Counted from the first letter of the stretch, positions 16,998-27,888 are shown. The stretch: DNA of 39,322 bases from Methylobacterium variabile (GCF_001043975.1 NZ_LABY01000029.1:1-39322), one strand, 5' to 3'. A program made the numbers and translations. Notes: a model not told the origin generated them from the sequence alone.

Positions 16998-17551
16998 CGG
17001 GCGCGGATCCGGCGCAGCCCCGGCGGGGCGGCGGCGCCCGCCGCGACGAGGCCGACCTTGACGAGGTCGCCGACGAGGAAGGGCGCGAGCCCGAGGGCGA
17101 CGAGACGGTCGGCCGGCACGAAGAGAGCGAGCCAGGCGAGGCCGCAGCCGTAGACCACCGCGAGGCTGACCAGCATCGCGGCGACCCGGCCGAGGAGTCC
17201 GCGCCCGGCGGCGAGCCAGCCGACCAGACCGGCGGCGACGAGGTAGCCCGCCAGGTAGCCGCCCGTCGGTCCCGCCATGTAGGCCAGGCCGAGGCCGCGC
17301 TCCGGCGTGCCGGAGAAGACCGGCACGCCGGCCGCACCCGCCGCCAAGTAGCCCAGCATCGTCGCGACGGCGAGGCGGGGGCCGAGCGCCAGTGCGAGAG
17401 CCATGACCGCGAGGGTCTGCAGCGTCATCGGCACCGGCCAGAACGGAACACTGACCTTGGCCGCGAGGGTCACGAGGAGCACGCCCGCGACGACGAGGGC
17501 GACGTGTCGGGCCGCGCGCAAGGGCACGCGACCGGTGACGACGGTGGTCAT
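16994..17551 (-). CDS. bioY: biotin transporter BioY
   Basis: This 185-residue integral membrane protein has about six helices and the BioY core: [35 protein letters not shown], and [19 protein letters not shown], the substrate-binding segments of the S-component. No EcfA/EcfT genes are near, and solitary BioY proteins can transport biotin alone. The start is the ATG at 17551, preceded by GGAGA at correct spacing. The in-frame ATG at 17563 and the longer frame above it overlap the BioR box and are unlikely. Expression should be repressed by BioR through boxes at 17566 and 17639. Confidence 0.93.
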   Translation of the reverse strand: MTTVVTGRVPLRAARHVALVVAGVLLVTLAAKVSVPFWPVPMTLQTLAVMALALALGPRLAVATMLGYLAAGAAGVPVFSGTPERGLGLAYMAGPTGGYLAGYLVAAGLVGWLAAGRGLLGRVAAMLVSLAVVYGCGLAWLALFVPADRLVALGLAPFLVGDLVKVGLVAAGAAAPPGLRRIRAR

Positions 17552-17565
17552 CGGTTTCTCCATTT

Positions 17566-17575
17566 TTATAGATAA
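17566..17575 (-). promoter_or_regulatory. BioR box 1 (bioY promoter)
   Basis: TTATAGATAA matches the BioR consensus TTATMKATAA exactly. It is 15-24 bases upstream of the bioY ATG and probably overlaps the -10 region on the minus strand, a position suited to repression. Confidence 0.85.
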
Positions 17576-17638
17576 AAAATGCCGGTCGGCACGCCCAAAG
17601 ATCCACACCTGCCCGTTCGACGCAATGGTCCGGCAAAA

Positions 17639-17648
17639 TAATAGATAA
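17639..17648 (-). promoter_or_regulatory. BioR box 2 (upstream of bioY)
   Basis: TAATAGATAA differs from the BioR consensus at one base. It lies 88-97 bases upstream of the bioY ATG and 9 bases beyond the bioR stop. The centre-to-centre distance to box 1 is 73 bases, about seven helical turns, which could allow looping. Confidence 0.65.
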
Positions 17649-17656
17649 AATGTCTG

Positions 17657-18301
17657 TCAGCTCTCGCGGCGTGGCGCCGGTCCGGCGCGATGCCCGACCC
17701 ACTGGACGTGCCGGGCGAGGACGGCCGCCGCGGCATCGACGTCGCCGGCCCTCAGGGCGACCAGGATCGCCCGGTGATCGCGGTCCGTCGGCGTCTCCCA
17801 CTCGGCGCGCCAGCCGGCGAAGAGGAAGCGGGCGCTGGCGGCCTGGAGGTCGTCGATCGCCTTCAGGAGCCGGGGCATGCCGCAGGGGACGAGGATGAGG
17901 CGGTGGAAGCTCCGGTTGGCCTCCTCCCAGGCATGGACGTCGCCGGCGCGGTCTCCGGCACGGGTCGCCGCCTCGGCCCGGTCGAGGATGGCGGGGGTGA
18001 GGTGCGGGGCCGCGTGGCGCAGCGCCAGCACCTCGAGGGCAGCGCGCATCTCGGCGACCTCGCGCACCTCCTCCGGGCTGAACCCGGCGACCCGCACGCC
18101 GCGCCGCGGCTCGCTCATCACCAGCCCCTGCGCCTCAAGACGGCGGAACGCCTCGCGCACCGGCACGTGGCTGGCGCCGAACTCCGCCGCGACATGGTCC
18201 TGCCGCAGCCGGGAGCCCGCCGCGAGGGCGCCGGAGATGATGCGCTCGGCCAGGGCCCGGCTGATCCGCACCGCGATCGGTTCGTCTTTCGCTCTCGTCA
18301 T
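17657..18301 (-). CDS. bioR: GntR/FadR-type biotin regulator BioR
   Basis: This 214-residue protein has a winged-helix GntR DNA-binding domain at 8-72 ([46 protein letters not shown]) and an FCD-type effector domain with conserved histidines ([21 protein letters not shown]). In alphaproteobacteria the GntR regulator beside bioY/bioB that recognises TTATMKATAA is BioR. Three matching boxes here make the assignment strong. The ATG at 18301 lies four bases from a palindromic box, predicting autoregulation. It is followed by bioY-bioB in the same orientation after a 105-base gap with its own boxes. Confidence 0.9.
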   Translation of the reverse strand: MTRAKDEPIAVRISRALAERIISGALAAGSRLRQDHVAAEFGASHVPVREAFRRLEAQGLVMSEPRRGVRVAGFSPEEVREVAEMRAALEVLALRHAAPHLTPAILDRAEAATRAGDRAGDVHAWEEANRSFHRLILVPCGMPRLLKAIDDLQAASARFLFAGWRAEWETPTDRDHRAILVALRAGDVDAAAAVLARHVQWVGHRAGPAPRRES

Positions 18302-18305
18302 GAAA

Positions 18306-18315
18306 TTATCGATAA
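18306..18315. promoter_or_regulatory. BioR box 3 (bioR / methyltransferase divergent region)
   Basis: TTATCGATAA is a perfect palindrome and an exact match to the BioR consensus. It is 5-14 bases upstream of bioR and 90 bases upstream of the divergent methyltransferase gene, so it could control either or both. Confidence 0.8.
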
Positions 18316-18404
18316 TCGAGCGCCGTCGACTCGTCACGTCGGGCGTGGTCGGCGGCGCGCCGGCATGCGAGATGCTGCCGCCAGGGGACTTGCGCGAGGC
18401 CGCG

Positions 18405-19133
18405 ATGAGCGATGGTTGGGACGACTCCGCCGCGGCCTGGATCGCCGATATGGGCGAGGACGGCGATTTCGGCCGCGCCCACGTGCTCGACGCGCCGATG
18501 CTGGCGCGCATCCGGGGCCGGGGCTTCCGGCGCGCCCTCGACGTCGGCTGCGGCGAGGGCCGCTTCTGCCGCCGCCTGCGCGATCTCGGCATCGCAATCG
18601 TCGGGATCGATCCCACCGACGCCCTGCTGCGCCAGGCCCGGATCCGCGACCCGGAGGGCGTGTATCTCCCCGGCCGCGCCGAAGCGCTGCCCTTCGCGGA
18701 CGGCGCCTTCGACCTCGTCGTCAGCTACCTGACGCTGATCGACATCCCGGACATCCGCACGGCGATCCCCGAGATGGCCCGGGTGCTCGCCCCCGGCGGC
18801 TCGCTCCTGGTCGCCAACCTCACGAGCTTCGCCAGCGCCGGCGGGTGGAGCGGGGAAGCCGACGGGGTCCGACGCTTCAGCCTCGACCGCTACCTCGACG
18901 AGCGGGCGGACTGGGCCGAATGGCGCGGCATCCGCGTCCGCAACTGGCACCGGCCGCTGTCGCTCACCATGGGCCTCCTGCTCGATCAGGGGCTGGTTCT
19001 GAGGCACTTCGACGAGCCGGTTCCGCAGGGCGGCGACCCGGCGACCGTGGCGCGCTATCGGCGGGTACCGTGGTTCATGGTCATGGAGTGGGAGAAGCTG
19101 GACGGCCGTGCGGTCGTGCTCAAGGAGGACTGA
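18405..19133 (+). CDS. class I SAM-dependent methyltransferase
   Basis: This 242-residue protein has a Rossmann SAM-binding core: motif I LDVGCGEGRFCRRLRD (about 46-61), the acidic end of strand 2 in VGIDPTDALL, GRAEALPFADGAFDLVVSYLTLIDIPD (motifs II/III) and MARVLAPGGSLLVANL. The substrate cannot be named. It resembles general small-molecule or malonyl-type methyltransferases by length. It is divergent from bioR with a BioR box between, so a BioC-like role in pimelate synthesis is conceivable but unproven. The ATG at 18405 fits the domain start. An in-frame ATG at 18300 would overlap the bioR start codon and the box. It ends four bases before the acetyltransferase gene. Confidence 0.85.
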   Translation: MSDGWDDSAAAWIADMGEDGDFGRAHVLDAPMLARIRGRGFRRALDVGCGEGRFCRRLRDLGIAIVGIDPTDALLRQARIRDPEGVYLPGRAEALPFADGAFDLVVSYLTLIDIPDIRTAIPEMARVLAPGGSLLVANLTSFASAGGWSGEADGVRRFSLDRYLDERADWAEWRGIRVRNWHRPLSLTMGLLLDQGLVLRHFDEPVPQGGDPATVARYRRVPWFMVMEWEKLDGRAVVLKED

Positions 19134-19137
19134 CCGC

Positions 19138-19641
19138 ATGCCGCTGCCGTTCACGATACGTCGCGCCGACCTGACCGACGCCGAAGCGGTCACGACTTTG
19201 CTGTCGGCCAGCTATCCGGTCCTGATGGCAGCCGCCTACGAGGTGGATGTCCTGGTGCGCGCACTGCCGCTGATGGTGCGAGCAAACCCAGTCCTCCTTG
19301 CATCCGGCAGCTTTCATCTGGCGGAGACGCCGGGCGATGTCGTCGGCTGCGGCGGCTGGACGCCGGAACGGCCCGGCACCGGCGAGGTCGAACCAGGCCT
19401 CGGCCATATCCGTCACTTCGCCGTGGACCCGGGTTGGACAGGACGCGGTGTCGGGCGGTCCCTGTTCGAGGCCTGCCGCGCGCAGGCCCGGAGCCGCGGC
19501 GTCAGCGTCTTCGAGTGCTACGCGAGCCTCAATGCTCAGCCGTTCTACCAGGCTCTCGGTTTTTCCAGGCTTGAGCGACGCGAGATCGCGATGGGCGACG
19601 CCGTCCGCTTCCCCGCCGTGCTGATGCGGTGCCGGCTCTGA
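19138..19641 (+). CDS. GNAT family N-acetyltransferase
   Basis: This 167-residue protein has the GNAT fold. The acetyl-CoA-binding motif A is HFAVDPGWTGRGVGRSLFEACRAQA (about 93-117), followed by ECYASLNAQPFYQALGFSRLE, the usual motif B ending. The start at 19138 has AGGAGG (19123-19128) at ideal spacing, inside the end of the methyltransferase gene. The two are therefore translated from one message. The acceptor substrate is unknown. Confidence 0.88.
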   Translation: MPLPFTIRRADLTDAEAVTTLLSASYPVLMAAAYEVDVLVRALPLMVRANPVLLASGSFHLAETPGDVVGCGGWTPERPGTGEVEPGLGHIRHFAVDPGWTGRGVGRSLFEACRAQARSRGVSVFECYASLNAQPFYQALGFSRLERREIAMGDAVRFPAVLMRCRL

Positions 19642-19689
19642 TCGGCTCACCCCGGCACGAAATACCGGCGCGTCGCAGGCCGCTCTGCC

Positions 19690-19722
19690 CCCTCTCCGGG
19701 TCTGTTCCAGACCCGGAGAGGG
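19690..19722. terminator. 15-bp hairpin with 3-base loop, convergent gap
   Basis: CCCTCTCCGGGTCTG (19690-19704) pairs perfectly with 19708-19722 around ttc. It sits between the acetyltransferase and mdoH stops and could terminate both strands. There is no T-tract on either side. It has the look of the 'cctctcc...ggagagg' palindromic repeats dispersed in related genomes. Confidence 0.55.
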
Positions 19723-19731
19723 AAGCCTGCC

Positions 19732-21927
19732 TCACCCGCCCAGCCGGCCGAGCCGGTCGAGCAGCGCCCGGTCGTGCAGCAGCACCATCCTCTCTTTCGG
19801 GGTCAGCCAGGCGGCCGCCTCGTCGATGGTCTCGGCCTCCACGACCTTGGCCTGGGCCATGACGTGGTCGGGCTGGAGCGCGCCGCGGGGGCGGGGCTCC
19901 GCCGGGGGCAGGAAGGCGAGGTGGCCGGCCTGGAGGTCCGGATCGGCGTGGAGGGCCCGCAGCCCATCCGCGTCGTCGTAGCCGAGGGCGGCGTTCCTCG
20001 CCTCGATCGCCCTGGCGGCGGTGGCGATCGGCGGCGGCTCGCGCTCCTCCGGCGTCATCAGCAGGCCGGCGCGCTTGAGGGCGAGGCCGAGGGCCAGCTG
20101 CCCGCTCGCCCAGGAGATCGGGATCGCCAGGACGAGGCCGAGGATCGTCGGCGACATCCAGAGGAACAGCGAGGTCGCGATGGCGAAGGCCGACACGCCG
20201 GCCACCAGGCCGAGGATCGTGTGCCAGCGGTGCCGGCGCACGATGTCCGACCACGGGATCGAGCCGTCGTCCCGGCGCTGCGGGTTCCAGCCGGTGTCGC
20301 GCCCGAGCAGGATCTGGATCACCGAGCCGGACTGGACCAGCATGGCGATCGGGGCGATCAGGGCCGAGAGCAGGGTCTCGATCAGGGCCGAGAGCACGAG
20401 GCGCAAGCCCCCGCCGCAGGCCCGCCGCACCGCACCGTCGAGAAGGCCGAGGATCAGGCCGAAGAGTTTTGGGGCGAGCAGGATCCCCATGGTGATCCCG
20501 AACAGCTGGAGCGCGCGCACGGGGTCGAAGCGCGGCCAGACGGGGTAGAGGCGGAACTCGTTCGAGAAGTATTCCGGCCGGATGTAGGCGGTCTGCAGGG
20601 CGAGCGCGATGCCGACCACGAGCTGCGCGGCCCAGAGCGGCGAGGCGAGGTAGCCGGCGATGCCGGTGGCGAAGTGCTGGCGCGAGGCGAGCCTCAACCC
20701 CGCCGTGCCGATGATGCGGCTGTGCTGCAGGTTGCCCTGCGCCCAGCGCCGGTCGCGGATCGCGATATCGATGAGCGAGGGCGGGCTCTCCTCGTAGGAG
20801 CCCTGCAGATCCGGGAGCATGTACACGCTCCAGCCGGCCCTGCGGATCAGCGCCGCCTCGACGAAGTCGTGGCTGAGCACGTGGCCGCCGAAGGGCGGCT
20901 TGCCGCTCAGGTCCGGCAGGCCGCAATGGGCCGCGAAGGCGCGCGTCCGGATGATCGCGTTGTGGCCCCAGTAGTTGCCGTCGCGGCCCGACCACAGCGA
21001 CAGGCCGGTGGCGATCACCGGGCCGTAGATGCGGGCCGCGAATTGCTGCACCCGGGCGAACAGGGTGTTGCGGTTGATGATGAGCGGCAGCGACTGGATG
21101 ATGCCGGAATCCGGGTCGGCCTCCATGGCGCGGGCCAGCGTCACGACGCAGTCGCCGCTCATCAGGCTGTCGGCGTCGAGGACCAGCATGTGGTCGTAGC
21201 GGCCGCCCCAGCGGGTGACGAAGTCCGCGATGTTGCCGGCCTTGCGGTGGTGGTTCTTCGGCCGGTGGCGGTAGTACAGGCGCGCACCGTCGCCCAGCCG
21301 CGACCGAAGCGCGAGGTAGGCCCGCTCCTCGGCGATCCAGGCATCGGCCTGGGTCGAGTCGGACAGGATCCAGTAGTCGAAGGCCGCGCCCTCGCCGGTC
21401 TCCTCGATCGATGCGCGGATCGCCTCGACCGCCGCGAAGGTGCGGGCCGTGGCCTCGTTGTAGACCGGCATCACCACGGCGGTGCGGGTGGTGAGAGGGC
21501 CCGGCGGCGTCGCCGGCCGGCCACGCCTCAGGCGCTCGCGCAGGAGAGCCAGGAAGCCGAGGAGGCCCGACGTGAAGGCGAGCGCGATCCACGAGAAGTT
21601 GAGGGTGAAGAGGGCGAGCAGCAGCCACTGCAGCCAGGTGGTCGAGCCGGCGACCGAGACCACCTCGTACATCTGGACGGCGCCGTAGGCGGTGAGCAGG
21701 GCCCCGCCGCCGAACACGAAGGCGCGGGCGGCCCAGGGCGCCCGCCGGCCCGGCACCCGGTGCTCCTGCGCCTCCGACCACTGGCGCAGGTCCTGCACCG
21801 GCATGGCGAGGGGCGCCTCGGGCGGCACCGCGGGCGGGATCGTCGGGGCGGGCTCGTCCTCGGTCGCGGCGTCGCGGGGTTCATCGAGGAGGGGGGCGAA
21901 GGTCACGGGGTCCACCGGTACAGCCAT
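19732..21927 (-). CDS. mdoH: glucans biosynthesis glucosyltransferase MdoH/OpgH
   Basis: This 731-residue inner-membrane GT2 glucosyltransferase polymerises the beta-1,2-linked glucose backbone of osmoregulated periplasmic glucans from UDP-glucose. Two N-terminal helices are followed by the GT2 domain: TAVVMPVYNEATARTFAAVEA, WILSDSTQ, HRKAGNIADFV, MLVLDADSLM (the D-x-D motif), SHDFVEAALIRRAGW and RDRRWAQGNLQHS (the Q/RxxRW motif). Several C-terminal helices follow. The ATG at 21927 overlaps the mdoG end by 25 bases. The gene order mdoG-mdoH is as in enterobacteria. Confidence 0.94.
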   Translation of the reverse strand: MAVPVDPVTFAPLLDEPRDAATEDEPAPTIPPAVPPEAPLAMPVQDLRQWSEAQEHRVPGRRAPWAARAFVFGGGALLTAYGAVQMYEVVSVAGSTTWLQWLLLALFTLNFSWIALAFTSGLLGFLALLRERLRRGRPATPPGPLTTRTAVVMPVYNEATARTFAAVEAIRASIEETGEGAAFDYWILSDSTQADAWIAEERAYLALRSRLGDGARLYYRHRPKNHHRKAGNIADFVTRWGGRYDHMLVLDADSLMSGDCVVTLARAMEADPDSGIIQSLPLIINRNTLFARVQQFAARIYGPVIATGLSLWSGRDGNYWGHNAIIRTRAFAAHCGLPDLSGKPPFGGHVLSHDFVEAALIRRAGWSVYMLPDLQGSYEESPPSLIDIAIRDRRWAQGNLQHSRIIGTAGLRLASRQHFATGIAGYLASPLWAAQLVVGIALALQTAYIRPEYFSNEFRLYPVWPRFDPVRALQLFGITMGILLAPKLFGLILGLLDGAVRRACGGGLRLVLSALIETLLSALIAPIAMLVQSGSVIQILLGRDTGWNPQRRDDGSIPWSDIVRRHRWHTILGLVAGVSAFAIATSLFLWMSPTILGLVLAIPISWASGQLALGLALKRAGLLMTPEEREPPPIATAARAIEARNAALGYDDADGLRALHADPDLQAGHLAFLPPAEPRPRGALQPDHVMAQAKVVEAETIDEAAAWLTPKERMVLLHDRALLDRLGRLGG

Positions 21928-23492
21928 GTCTCACTGACGGGTTTGTCGCCGGCCTTGACGACCAGGCGCAGCTCGCTGGCGGTCTCGTTGCCCGGATCGA
22001 GCTCGAACACCGCCCGCACGGTCTTGCGTTCCGGGTAGGCGTAGAGGCTCTGGCGGGTGATGCTGCCGGGCGCGGCGTGCAGGCCGAGCCGCAGGGAGCC
22101 CGGGTCGGCCCCCTCGGCGAAGGGCGCCTCGCCGTTGAAGTCGACGAGAAACAGCCGGCGCTTGCCGGACGCGCCCTTGCCGACCCGGGTGCCGGTGCAG
22201 GCGGCGAGCGGCGGCGCCCCCGGCACCGCCCAGCACCAGAACTGGCGGTAGCTGAAGGCGGTCTCCTTGGCGACCGGGTCCTTGGGCCGCCAATAGGCCA
22301 GGATGTTCTCGTTGACCTCGGACTCGCTCGGGATCTCGATGAGCTGGACCGCGCCGGGGCCCCAGCCGTGCTGCGGCACGTCCGGCCCCCAGCTGCCGAG
22401 GGGCTCGACCCAAAGGCTCGGGCGCCTCTCCCAGCGCTGCACGTCGTCCTGGTAATCGGCGTAGGCGCGGTCGCGCTGGACCAGGCCGAAGCCCTTCGGG
22501 TCCTGGTCGAGGAAGGCGGAGATCTGCAGCGTCTCGGGATTCTGCACCGGGCGCCAGATCGCCTCGCCCCAGCCGTTGCGGATCTGGAGGCCGTCGCACT
22601 CGTGGGCGGCGGGCCTCGCGTCGTCGACGTTGCGGTGGTCGGTCGGGCCGAACAGGTAGGCGCCGGTCATGCCGGCGATGCCGACATGCTCGAGGGACGT
22701 GCGCGGGCAGAGCGTCGCCTCGACGTCGACGATGGTGGCCTCGCCCGGCCGCAGGGTCATGCGCAGGGCCGCGGTGGCGGACTCGGAATCGACGAGGGCA
22801 TGGATCACGATCTGCCCGGTGCCCGCCCCCGGCCGCTCGAGCCAGAAGGCGCGAAACAGCGGGAATTCCTCGCCCCGCGCCTCGGCCGGCTTCAAGGTGA
22901 GGGCGCGGGCGGTGACGCCGTAGCTCTGCCCGGCGGCGAGCGCGCGGAAGAACGAGGCACCCTGGAAGATCGCGCAGTCGGCCGGGGCCGCGCCGTTGAA
23001 GCTGGCGTAGAGCCGGAAGCCCGAGAAGCCGAGGTCGCGCCCCTCGTCGGGGGCCTTAAGCTTGCCGAAGGTGAAGCGGTTGCGGTCGTAGGCGATGCGG
23101 CGCACCACCCCGTCCTCGACGGCGTGGAGGGCGACGGGCGTGGTGAACACGAAGCCGCGGTGCAGCGGCTCGACCACGAAGCCGCGGCCCTCGCCGGCCC
23201 AGAGCAGGGCCGGGGCTTGCGCCCGCACGCCGATATACTGCTCATAGGTGAGGTTGTTGAAAGGGTCGGGCAGGTCGGCCGCGGGCGCCGCGTAAGGCTT
23301 CTTCGCGAGCGCGCGGGCGAGCTCGACCACCTGGCCGGCATCGAAGCGCTGGCCGTCCGAGAGGGGCGTGGCCGGCTCCGCGGGCTGCGCGCCCGCCGCA
23401 CCGGCATAGGCGAGGCCGCCGCCGGCGAGCGCCAGCACCGCGCGTCGGTCGATGGCTGTGCGGGGGGGCGGAACGGTCGGAGGCTGCGTCAT
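21903..23492 (-). CDS. mdoG: glucan biosynthesis protein MdoG/OpgG
   Basis: This 529-residue periplasmic protein is needed for osmoregulated periplasmic glucan synthesis and thought to process or branch the nascent glucan. It has a twin-arginine type leader (IDRRAVLALAGGGLAYAGAAGA, about 14-35), consistent with Tat export as for OpgD. The OpgG domain then begins with FDAGQVVELARALAKKPYAAP and includes FNNLTYEQYIGVRA, GFSGFRLYASFNG, SSLEHV-like TSLEHVGIAGMTGAYLFG and YEDYQDDVQ-like YADYQDDVQRWERRPSLWVEPLG. The Tat leader makes OpgD an alternative name. It is divergent from glmU over 196 bases. Confidence 0.92.
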   Translation of the reverse strand: MTQPPTVPPPRTAIDRRAVLALAGGGLAYAGAAGAQPAEPATPLSDGQRFDAGQVVELARALAKKPYAAPAADLPDPFNNLTYEQYIGVRAQAPALLWAGEGRGFVVEPLHRGFVFTTPVALHAVEDGVVRRIAYDRNRFTFGKLKAPDEGRDLGFSGFRLYASFNGAAPADCAIFQGASFFRALAAGQSYGVTARALTLKPAEARGEEFPLFRAFWLERPGAGTGQIVIHALVDSESATAALRMTLRPGEATIVDVEATLCPRTSLEHVGIAGMTGAYLFGPTDHRNVDDARPAAHECDGLQIRNGWGEAIWRPVQNPETLQISAFLDQDPKGFGLVQRDRAYADYQDDVQRWERRPSLWVEPLGSWGPDVPQHGWGPGAVQLIEIPSESEVNENILAYWRPKDPVAKETAFSYRQFWCWAVPGAPPLAACTGTRVGKGASGKRRLFLVDFNGEAPFAEGADPGSLRLGLHAAPGSITRQSLYAYPERKTVRAVFELDPGNETASELRLVVKAGDKPVSETWLYRWTP

Positions 23493-23643
23493 CAGGAGAA
23501 GGGGTACCGTGCCGGATTCAGGGGAAAGGACGCCGGCCGTTTACCACGATCCGGGCTGAACCGGGGGTTAAGAATCGCCGCCGGAGCGCCGCTGGGGTAG
23601 GAGCCCGCGCGCTTGCCCCGGCGGGACGATCGGCTAGACGGTC

Positions 23644-23674
23644 GTGACAGCCGCGAACGAACCCTCGCTAGAGT
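23644..23674 (+). promoter_or_regulatory. candidate glmU promoter
   Basis: GTGACA (23644-23649) and TAGAGT (23669-23674) are 19 bases apart. If this is used, transcription starts near 23681 and the ATG at 23689 would be the start of a short-leader message. It argues against the upstream GTG at 23644. Confidence 0.28.
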
Positions 23675-23688
23675 ACGACAGGCCGCCG

Positions 23689-25032
23689 ATGACCGTGACG
23701 CCGAAGCCCGCAGAGGCCCGCTCCCTCCTTGCCGTCGTGCTCGCCGCCGGCAAGGGCACGCGGATGCGCTCCGCCCTGCCGAAGGTGCTGCACCCCCTCG
23801 CCGGGCGGCCGATGCTGGCCCACGTGCTCGCCGCGGTCGCGGAGGCCGGGGCCGGACGCATCGCCGTGGTGGTCGAGCCCGGCCGCGACGACGTCGCCCG
23901 GGTCGTCTCGGGCTTCCCGGGCGCCGAGACCTACCCACAGGCCGAGCGCCTCGGCACCGCCCACGCGGTCCTGGCGGCGCGCGACGCCCTGGCGGCGGGG
24001 GCGGACGACGTGATGGTGGCCTTCGGCGACACGCCGCTGATCGGCCCCGAGACCTACGCGCGCCTGCGGGCGCCGCTCGGCCAGGGCGCCGCCGTGGCGG
24101 TGCTCGCCTTCGAGAGCGAGAACCCCACCGGCTACGGACGGGTGCTGGTCGAGGACGGCCGGGTGACGGCGATCCGCGAGGAGAAGGACGCGAGCGAGGC
24201 GGAGCGCCGCGTCACCCTGTGCAATGCGGGCCTGATGGCGCTGTCGGGCTCCCTCGCCCTCGGCCTGCTCGAGCGGATCGGCAACGCCAACGCCAGCGGC
24301 GAGTACTACCTGCCCGACGCCGTGGCGCTCGCGGTGGCGGACGGGCACCGGGTCGCGGTGGTGCCGGTGGCGGAGGCCGAGGCGCAGGGGGTCAACGACC
24401 GGGTGCAGCTCAGCCTCGCCGAGGCGGCAGTGCAGACCCGGCTGCGCCGCCGCGCCATGCTCGGCGGCGCCACCCTGATCGCCCCCGAGACGGTGTTCCT
24501 CAGCCACGACACGGTCCTCGGCCGCGACGTCGTGGTCGAGCCCCACGTGGTGTTCGGCCCCGGCGTCAGCGTCGGCGACGGCTGCACCCTGCACGCCTTC
24601 TCGCACCTGGAGCAGGCCCGCCTGGCGCCGGGCGTCCAGATCGGGCCCTATGCCCGGCTGCGGCCCGGCGCGGTGCTGGAGCAGGGCGCGCGCATCGGCA
24701 ACTTCGTCGAGGTGAAGAACGCCGCGATCGGGGCGGGCGCCAAGGTCAACCACCTCTCCTACGTCGGCGACGCCGAGGTGGGGGAGGGCGCCAATCTCGG
24801 GGCCGGCACCATCACCTGCAACTACGACGGCGCGAACAAGCACCGCACGGTGATCGGACCCGGCGCCTTCGTGGGGTCGAACTCGGCGCTGGTGGCGCCG
24901 GTGACGGTCGGAGCCGGCGCCTTCGTGGGCTCGGGGTCGGTCATCACGGACGACGTGCCGCCCGGCAGCCTCGCGATCGGCCGCGGCCGGCAGGTGACCA
25001 AGACCGGCTGGGCCAAGCCAACGAAGGGGTGA
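23689..25032 (+). CDS. glmU: bifunctional UDP-N-acetylglucosamine pyrophosphorylase / glucosamine-1-phosphate N-acetyltransferase
   Basis: This 447-residue cytosolic enzyme makes UDP-GlcNAc for peptidoglycan and lipid A. The N-terminal uridylyltransferase has [25 protein letters not shown] at about 18-42, FGDTPLI, and GTAHAVLAA. The C-terminal half is a left-handed beta-helix with hexapeptide repeats, including [27 protein letters not shown] and the acetyltransferase site [32 protein letters not shown]. The ATG at 23689 is used. A GTG 15 codons earlier is in frame but adds non-conserved residues. With glmS 1 kb downstream it covers two steps of the same pathway. Confidence 0.97.
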   Translation: MTVTPKPAEARSLLAVVLAAGKGTRMRSALPKVLHPLAGRPMLAHVLAAVAEAGAGRIAVVVEPGRDDVARVVSGFPGAETYPQAERLGTAHAVLAARDALAAGADDVMVAFGDTPLIGPETYARLRAPLGQGAAVAVLAFESENPTGYGRVLVEDGRVTAIREEKDASEAERRVTLCNAGLMALSGSLALGLLERIGNANASGEYYLPDAVALAVADGHRVAVVPVAEAEAQGVNDRVQLSLAEAAVQTRLRRRAMLGGATLIAPETVFLSHDTVLGRDVVVEPHVVFGPGVSVGDGCTLHAFSHLEQARLAPGVQIGPYARLRPGAVLEQGARIGNFVEVKNAAIGAGAKVNHLSYVGDAEVGEGANLGAGTITCNYDGANKHRTVIGPGAFVGSNSALVAPVTVGAGAFVGSGSVITDDVPPGSLAIGRGRQVTKTGWAKPTKG

Positions 25033-25070
25033 GGAGCGCCCTCGCACCCGCGCGCGACGGCGCGCCAGTC

Positions 25071-25781
25071 TCACACGTGCACCGCGCCGTCCCCCTCGTC
25101 GCGGCGGCCGGCGCGCAGGGCGGCGGCGAGGAGCCAGGCGTAGAAGCACGCCACGGCCGCGAGCACGAGCCAGCCCGGCAGCGGCCCGAGGCCGGCGCCG
25201 GCCAGGATCTCGGGAAGACCGTGGACGGTTTCGGCGGCGCCCGCCTCCGGGAGGCGGGGTCCCGCATCCTGCAGGCGCGCGGAGGTGATCTTCAGCACCC
25301 AGGCGAGGAGCAGGATCCCGAACATCCAGCCGTAGTTGCGCCGCAGCCGCCGGCCGAAGGCCTCCCGCAGGCCGATATGGAACATCGGGTGGCGCAGATC
25401 CTCGGCCAGCATCCGGGCCCAGCCGGGATCGGCCGTGGCCCCGGGGTCGAAGACCTCGGCGTAGTAGTGCCGCTCGAGCCGGCGCACGCGGGTGCGGTAG
25501 ACGTCGAAGAAGCGGTAGCGCCGGGCCTCGATGCCGAGGAGCAGCAGCACCAGCAGCATGGCGAACAGGAGCACGCCGTGATGGGCCGTCGGCGTCGAGA
25601 GCGAGACCGACAGCATCGCCGCGATAACGGTGATCGCCCAGTTGGTGGTGCGGTCGATCCGGTCGCGCCAGCCCGCCATGCGGGCGATCTCGGCCCGGTG
25701 GTAATGCGCCAGCACCGTGATCGTCTCGGCGGGCGTCCTCGGCAGCGGTAGCGTGACGGCCTCCGTCGGCGCGGCGATCAT
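25071..25781 (-). CDS. DUF2270 integral membrane protein
   Basis: This 236-residue protein begins with an amphipathic stretch containing LAHYHRAEIARMAGWRDRIDRTTNWAI (about 24-50). Two helices follow (AITVIAAMLSVSLST and GVLLFAMLLVLLLLGIEARRYRFFDVYRTRVRRLERHYY), then a basic loop and two more helices (YGWMFGILLLAWVLKI and LVLAAVACFYAWLLAAAL). The E-A-R-R-Y-R-F-F-D-V-Y-R-x-R-V-R motif is the core of DUF2270. The function is unknown. It lies between glmU and glmS on the opposite strand, so it is not co-transcribed with them. The start ATG at 25781 is the first after the divergent promoter region. Confidence 0.8.
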   Translation of the reverse strand: MIAAPTEAVTLPLPRTPAETITVLAHYHRAEIARMAGWRDRIDRTTNWAITVIAAMLSVSLSTPTAHHGVLLFAMLLVLLLLGIEARRYRFFDVYRTRVRRLERHYYAEVFDPGATADPGWARMLAEDLRHPMFHIGLREAFGRRLRRNYGWMFGILLLAWVLKITSARLQDAGPRLPEAGAAETVHGLPEILAGAGLGPLPGWLVLAAVACFYAWLLAAALRAGRRDEGDGAVHV

Positions 25782-26061
25782 GGCGGGCCTCCCCGGCCCG
25801 GGCCTCCTCGCCCGGGCGTCGCGCCCATCATGCCGCAGGAGTCGGGCTGGATCGAAGGGTTTCCACCCGCCATCACGCCGTGAACCTTGGCCGTCATAAT
25901 CCGTTATGGAAGTTGACTGGCCTCCCCACCGGCCGGCCCGGTAGAAGGGCCCGAAGCGAGGCGGGTGCGGCGCGGCAAGGGACTTGCCGTGCGTCCCGCA
26001 GAAGGGCCGGAGCGTCCCGGAACGGGACGCGAGAGGCCGAGCGAGACGTGAGGCGGTGAGC

Positions 26062-27888
<1,827 letters not shown>

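Noticed and set aside
17564..17608. Longer BioY start (about 19 extra codons)
   Set aside because: The extra codons run through BioR box 1, whereas the ATG at 17551 has GGAGA at correct spacing.
18300..18404. Upstream in-frame start of the methyltransferase at 18300
   Set aside because: It would overlap the bioR start codon and the BioR box, and the added residues are not part of the SAM domain.
18405..19133. Naming the methyltransferase bioC outright
   Set aside because: Only general SAM motifs can be recognised. The link to biotin rests on location and a shared box, which is not enough for a gene symbol.
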